NCBI RefSeq assembly: GCF_000311785.1
Contig: NZ_HE978535.1
Location: 495,076 to 559,075 of the forward strand
Length of the DNA: 64,000 nucleotides
DNA from: Brevibacillus massiliensis
GTDB taxonomy: Bacteria > Bacillota > Bacilli > Brevibacillales > Brevibacillaceae
Direction of reading: 5' to 3'
The first letter of the stretch is position 1; each line of letters opens with the position of its first letter. Shown piece after piece: positions 62,095 through 64,000 of the stretch. The notes beneath the pieces are model-generated. The model ran no database searches. It was not told the DNA's origin and saw only the letters and a program-made list of their open reading frames with translations. The position numbers and the translations under genes are program-made.

Positions 62095-62135
62095 AATCCC
62101 GCCAGGCTTTTTATGAGACCTGGCGGGATTACTTT
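62095..62135. terminator. Rho-independent terminator
   Basis: AATCCCGCCAGG pairs with CCTGGCGGGATT, a perfect 12-bp stem, with T-rich flanks (the loop itself has TTTTTATG). Confidence 0.85.
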
Positions 62136-62286
62136 GTGTATTGCTTACAAAGCATGGTGGGTCTAATGGGTTTGTAATCGCCACATCGCCGACACAATTG
62201 TCGCTTACGGTATAAGCGTACCGGAACGGAACACCGGAAACGGTAAAATCGAGATAGCCATACTCCCGCGGTGCATACAAAACCGC
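62136..62286. other. Intergenic stretch without a supported gene
   Basis: A minus-strand frame spans 62020-62448 and contains GYLDFTVSGVPFRYAYTVSD, which could be the remnant of a gene. It has no start site and overlaps a terminator and a promoter, so no gene is called. Confidence 0.3.
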
Positions 62287-62334
62287 TTGATAATAGTTGC
62301 TTAAGTCATATATAATCATGACAGAGGCAACTAT
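62287..62334 (+). promoter_or_regulatory. Promoter and inverted repeat of the MarR-GNAT gene
   Basis: TTGATA (62287-62292), 18-bp spacer, TATAAT (62311-62316) is a sigma-A-like promoter. It is overlapped by ATAGTTGC (62293-62300) and its inverse GCAACTAT (62327-62334), which is a fair MarR operator and suggests autoregulation. Confidence 0.6.
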
Positions 62335-62349
62335 ATGGGAGGGATGAGT

Positions 62350-63279
62350 GTGCCAAACCTTGGTTTTGAAGAGAAGATTGCTGTTGTTCGGCGATTTAAT
62401 CGGTTCCTGACAAGAAATTTGGGCGTCTTGAGGGAGGGCTTGCTGCATAGTCCATACTCGCTTACCGAATCCCGCATTATCTACGAGATTGCGAACCGGG
62501 ATAACTTAATTGCGGCTGATTTGTCGAAAGACTTGGGACTAGACCCTGGATATCTTAGCCGGATATTGGACCGTCTTGAGCAACAGGGCCTGATTGAAAA
62601 GGTTCCTTCCGAAGCGGACGGACGGCAGCGCTTGCTTCACCTTACACCAGAAGGGGAGAAGGCTTTCTCACTTTTGGATAGCCGTTCGCGGGAAGAGATA
62701 TCAGAGTTGCTGCATAATCTCTCTGAACAGGATCAGAACCGCCTAATTCAATCGATGAACACCATCGAACAGTTGCTCGGCGAAGGGATGAAGTACTCGG
62801 AACCGTATTTTCTTCGTCAGCATGAACCCGGCGACATGGGATGGGTCGTCCATATGCATGGCCGCCTGTATGCAAAGGAGTATGGCTGGGACGAACGCTT
62901 TGAGGCACTGGTCGCTCAAATATGTTCAGACTTTATCAACAATTACAACCCGGATAAGGAACGGTGCTGGATTGCGGAAATGGATGGACAGATTGTAGGT
63001 TCCGTATTTGTGGTACAAGACAGCGAGGAAGTGGCAAAGCTTCGCCTTCTATTGGTCGACCCAAGGGCTCGTGGTTTAGGTTTGGGTACACGTCTCGTCG
63101 ACGAATGTATTCGTTTTGCAAGACGAAAGGGATACAAAAAACTGGTTTTGTGGACCAACAGCGTGCTTGAAGATGCAAGAAAAATCTATAAAAAGGCAGG
63201 TTTTGAACTTGTCGAGCAGGAACCGCACCATAGTTTTGGCCATGCATTGATCGGGGAGACTTGGGAGAAGTTACTGTGA
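62350..63279 (+). CDS. MarR-GNAT fusion regulator/acetyltransferase
   Basis: 309 residues from GTG 62350 (GGGAGGG ends 6 bp before it; the upstream ATGs lie on or before the ribosome site). Residues 1-145 are a MarR winged helix (YSLTESRIIYEIAN; DLGLDPGYLSRILDRLEQQGLI). Residues 160-309 are a GNAT acetyltransferase, with the acetyl-CoA loop DPRARGLGLGTRLVDECI and a C-terminal ARKIYKKAGFEL. Such fusions are common in Bacillales; the acetyl acceptor is unknown. It precedes an MFS-type gene by 37 bp. Confidence 0.87.
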   Translation: MPNLGFEEKIAVVRRFNRFLTRNLGVLREGLLHSPYSLTESRIIYEIANRDNLIAADLSKDLGLDPGYLSRILDRLEQQGLIEKVPSEADGRQRLLHLTPEGEKAFSLLDSRSREEISELLHNLSEQDQNRLIQSMNTIEQLLGEGMKYSEPYFLRQHEPGDMGWVVHMHGRLYAKEYGWDERFEALVAQICSDFINNYNPDKERCWIAEMDGQIVGSVFVVQDSEEVAKLRLLLVDPRARGLGLGTRLVDECIRFARRKGYKKLVLWTNSVLEDARKIYKKAGFELVEQEPHHSFGHALIGETWEKLL

Positions 63280-63316
63280 TTCCGCGACATCTATGGAGGA
63301 GTCAGAGGGGGATCTC

Positions 63317-63928
63317 ATGAAGATTTCCAGATCTCATGGCGAAACTCCATCACCGCGTACCTGTTGGGGGCCGGTAGCTGCGGCAGTGATTGCCACACTC
63401 GCCGCAGTGACGCCTGGTTTTACGCTTGGTGGATTAGGATACTCCGTTTCCACGGCCGCTTCACTTGCTCTGGCCATGTGTGGATCTGCGGCTTTGATCA
63501 GGATTGTGGCCGGAATAATAGCTGATCAACGCCCGTATGCCAACATTGTCATCGTCATTGCGATGATGCTTTTGGGAATGGTCGGGCTTATAATCGTTTC
63601 GTTTCATGTAACCAGCCTTTTTTTGGCGGGGGCGTTTGCCTTAGTGGTAGGCCTGTTTGGGTGGAATGGGTTGTTGGTTGCCGCCGCGATTCGACTTATT
63701 CCCGGCAATAGCGCAAAGATTCTAGGTTGGATTCAGGCGGGTTATTTCACAGGTGCCACATTGGCTCCGATGGTCTTTGGGGCCTTGATGAGTGCAGCGG
63801 GTATCAAATGGGCGCTCCTTACTACCGCGGCGTGTGTATTTGTTGGCGCTATCCTGATCATGTATGGTGAGATGCTTCGTCGAAATGGTTTGGGTGTACG
63901 GGAAACTTCAACAACAGAGGTGCAATGA
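63317..63928 (+). pseudogene. MFS transporter with a large internal deletion
   Basis: 203 residues from ATG 63317 after GAGGGGG. The N-terminus has one membrane helix (WGPVAAAVIATLAAVTPGF). The sequence then goes straight into a pattern typical of the second half of MFS proteins (STAASLALAMCGS, GIIADQRPYAN, IQAGYFTGATLAPMVFG). MFS transporters are usually about 400 residues, so about five helices are missing and this is probably non-functional. The MarR-GNAT gene upstream would have been its regulator. Confidence 0.6.
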
Positions 63929-64000
63929 CGGGCTGTTTTACACTGGTTTTGGGCTGAAGGACGCAATACTGCAAATATGGATAGAGAACCGCACGCCCGG

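Noticed and set aside
62020-62448. 142-codon minus-strand frame
   Set aside because: It overlaps a strong terminator and the MarR promoter and has no start site; at most it includes a fragment of a dead gene.
1-64000. CRISPR array, prophage or rRNA operon
   Set aside because: No series of spaced direct repeats, phage structural genes or rRNA-like sequence was noticed on either strand.

Overview
The window is a 64 kb stretch of chromosome from an endospore-forming, Gram-positive Bacillales bacterium. The sporulation evidence is an alpha/beta-type small acid-soluble spore protein, a YjcZ-type peptide, a YlbD-like coat protein and a YhcN/YlaJ-type lipoprotein. Strong AGGAGG-type ribosome sites, frequent GTG/TTG starts and a lysine riboswitch fit the same group. 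Gene content resembles Brevibacillus or related Paenibacillaceae/Alicyclobacillaceae, but genus is an inference. No rRNA operon, CRISPR array, intact insertion sequence or prophage was seen.

Layout. (1) 1-9235: the 5' part of a HAD phosphatase on the minus strand, then a nine-gene plus-strand operon. Eight of the genes match the uncharacterised Escherichia coli yhf set (yhfZ, yhfY, yhfU, yhfT, php, yhfS, yhfX, yhfW); the ninth is nagB. (2) 9236-10490: a scar zone holding a frameshifted AlwI-type restriction endonuclease remnant, the 3' part of a selenocysteine tRNA, an isochorismatase-family remnant and the broken start of a YyaL-type gene. (3) 10490-34530: visibly GC-richer core genes. These are pyruvate oxidase, a lysine-riboswitch-controlled lysine permease, a MoxR/VWA pair resembling RavA/ViaA, a 5'-3' exonuclease, spore genes, a cobinamide-salvage operon (cobD-cobU-cobS-cobC), a small alarmone synthetase, an aspartase/fumarase, a DacF-type carboxypeptidase, a cation/proton antiporter, and a two-component system divergent from an NlpC/P60 wall hydrolase.

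(4) 34900-41650: branched-chain aminotransferase, enoyl-CoA hydratase, a TetR/metallo-hydrolase pair with twin palindromic operators, two decayed genes (EamA, ArsR), an SRPBCC protein and a BaeSR-like two-component system. (5) 41650-51400: a Met/His-rich multicopper oxidase lipoprotein, a methyltransferase, an FGGY sugar kinase, an aldo/keto reductase, and a MocR / GlcG / BenE / nitrilase group that looks like a nitrile or aromatic-carboxylate module. (6) 51776-62135: a structured leader plus terminator-like hairpin ahead of a formate dehydrogenase operon, then a two-gene ATP-driven reductase system (a tandem-ATPase activase fused to a dehydratase-like module, with a separate dehydratase-like subunit). 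(7) 62136-64000: a MarR-GNAT fusion regulator followed by an internally deleted MFS transporter.

The most promising leads are the yhf+nagB operon, the activase/dehydratase pair, the tRNA-Sec fragment at the edge of the low-GC segment, and two structured leaders (upstream of the spore protein and of fdhA) that I cannot match to a known RNA family. All family names come from reading the translations; no database search was run.
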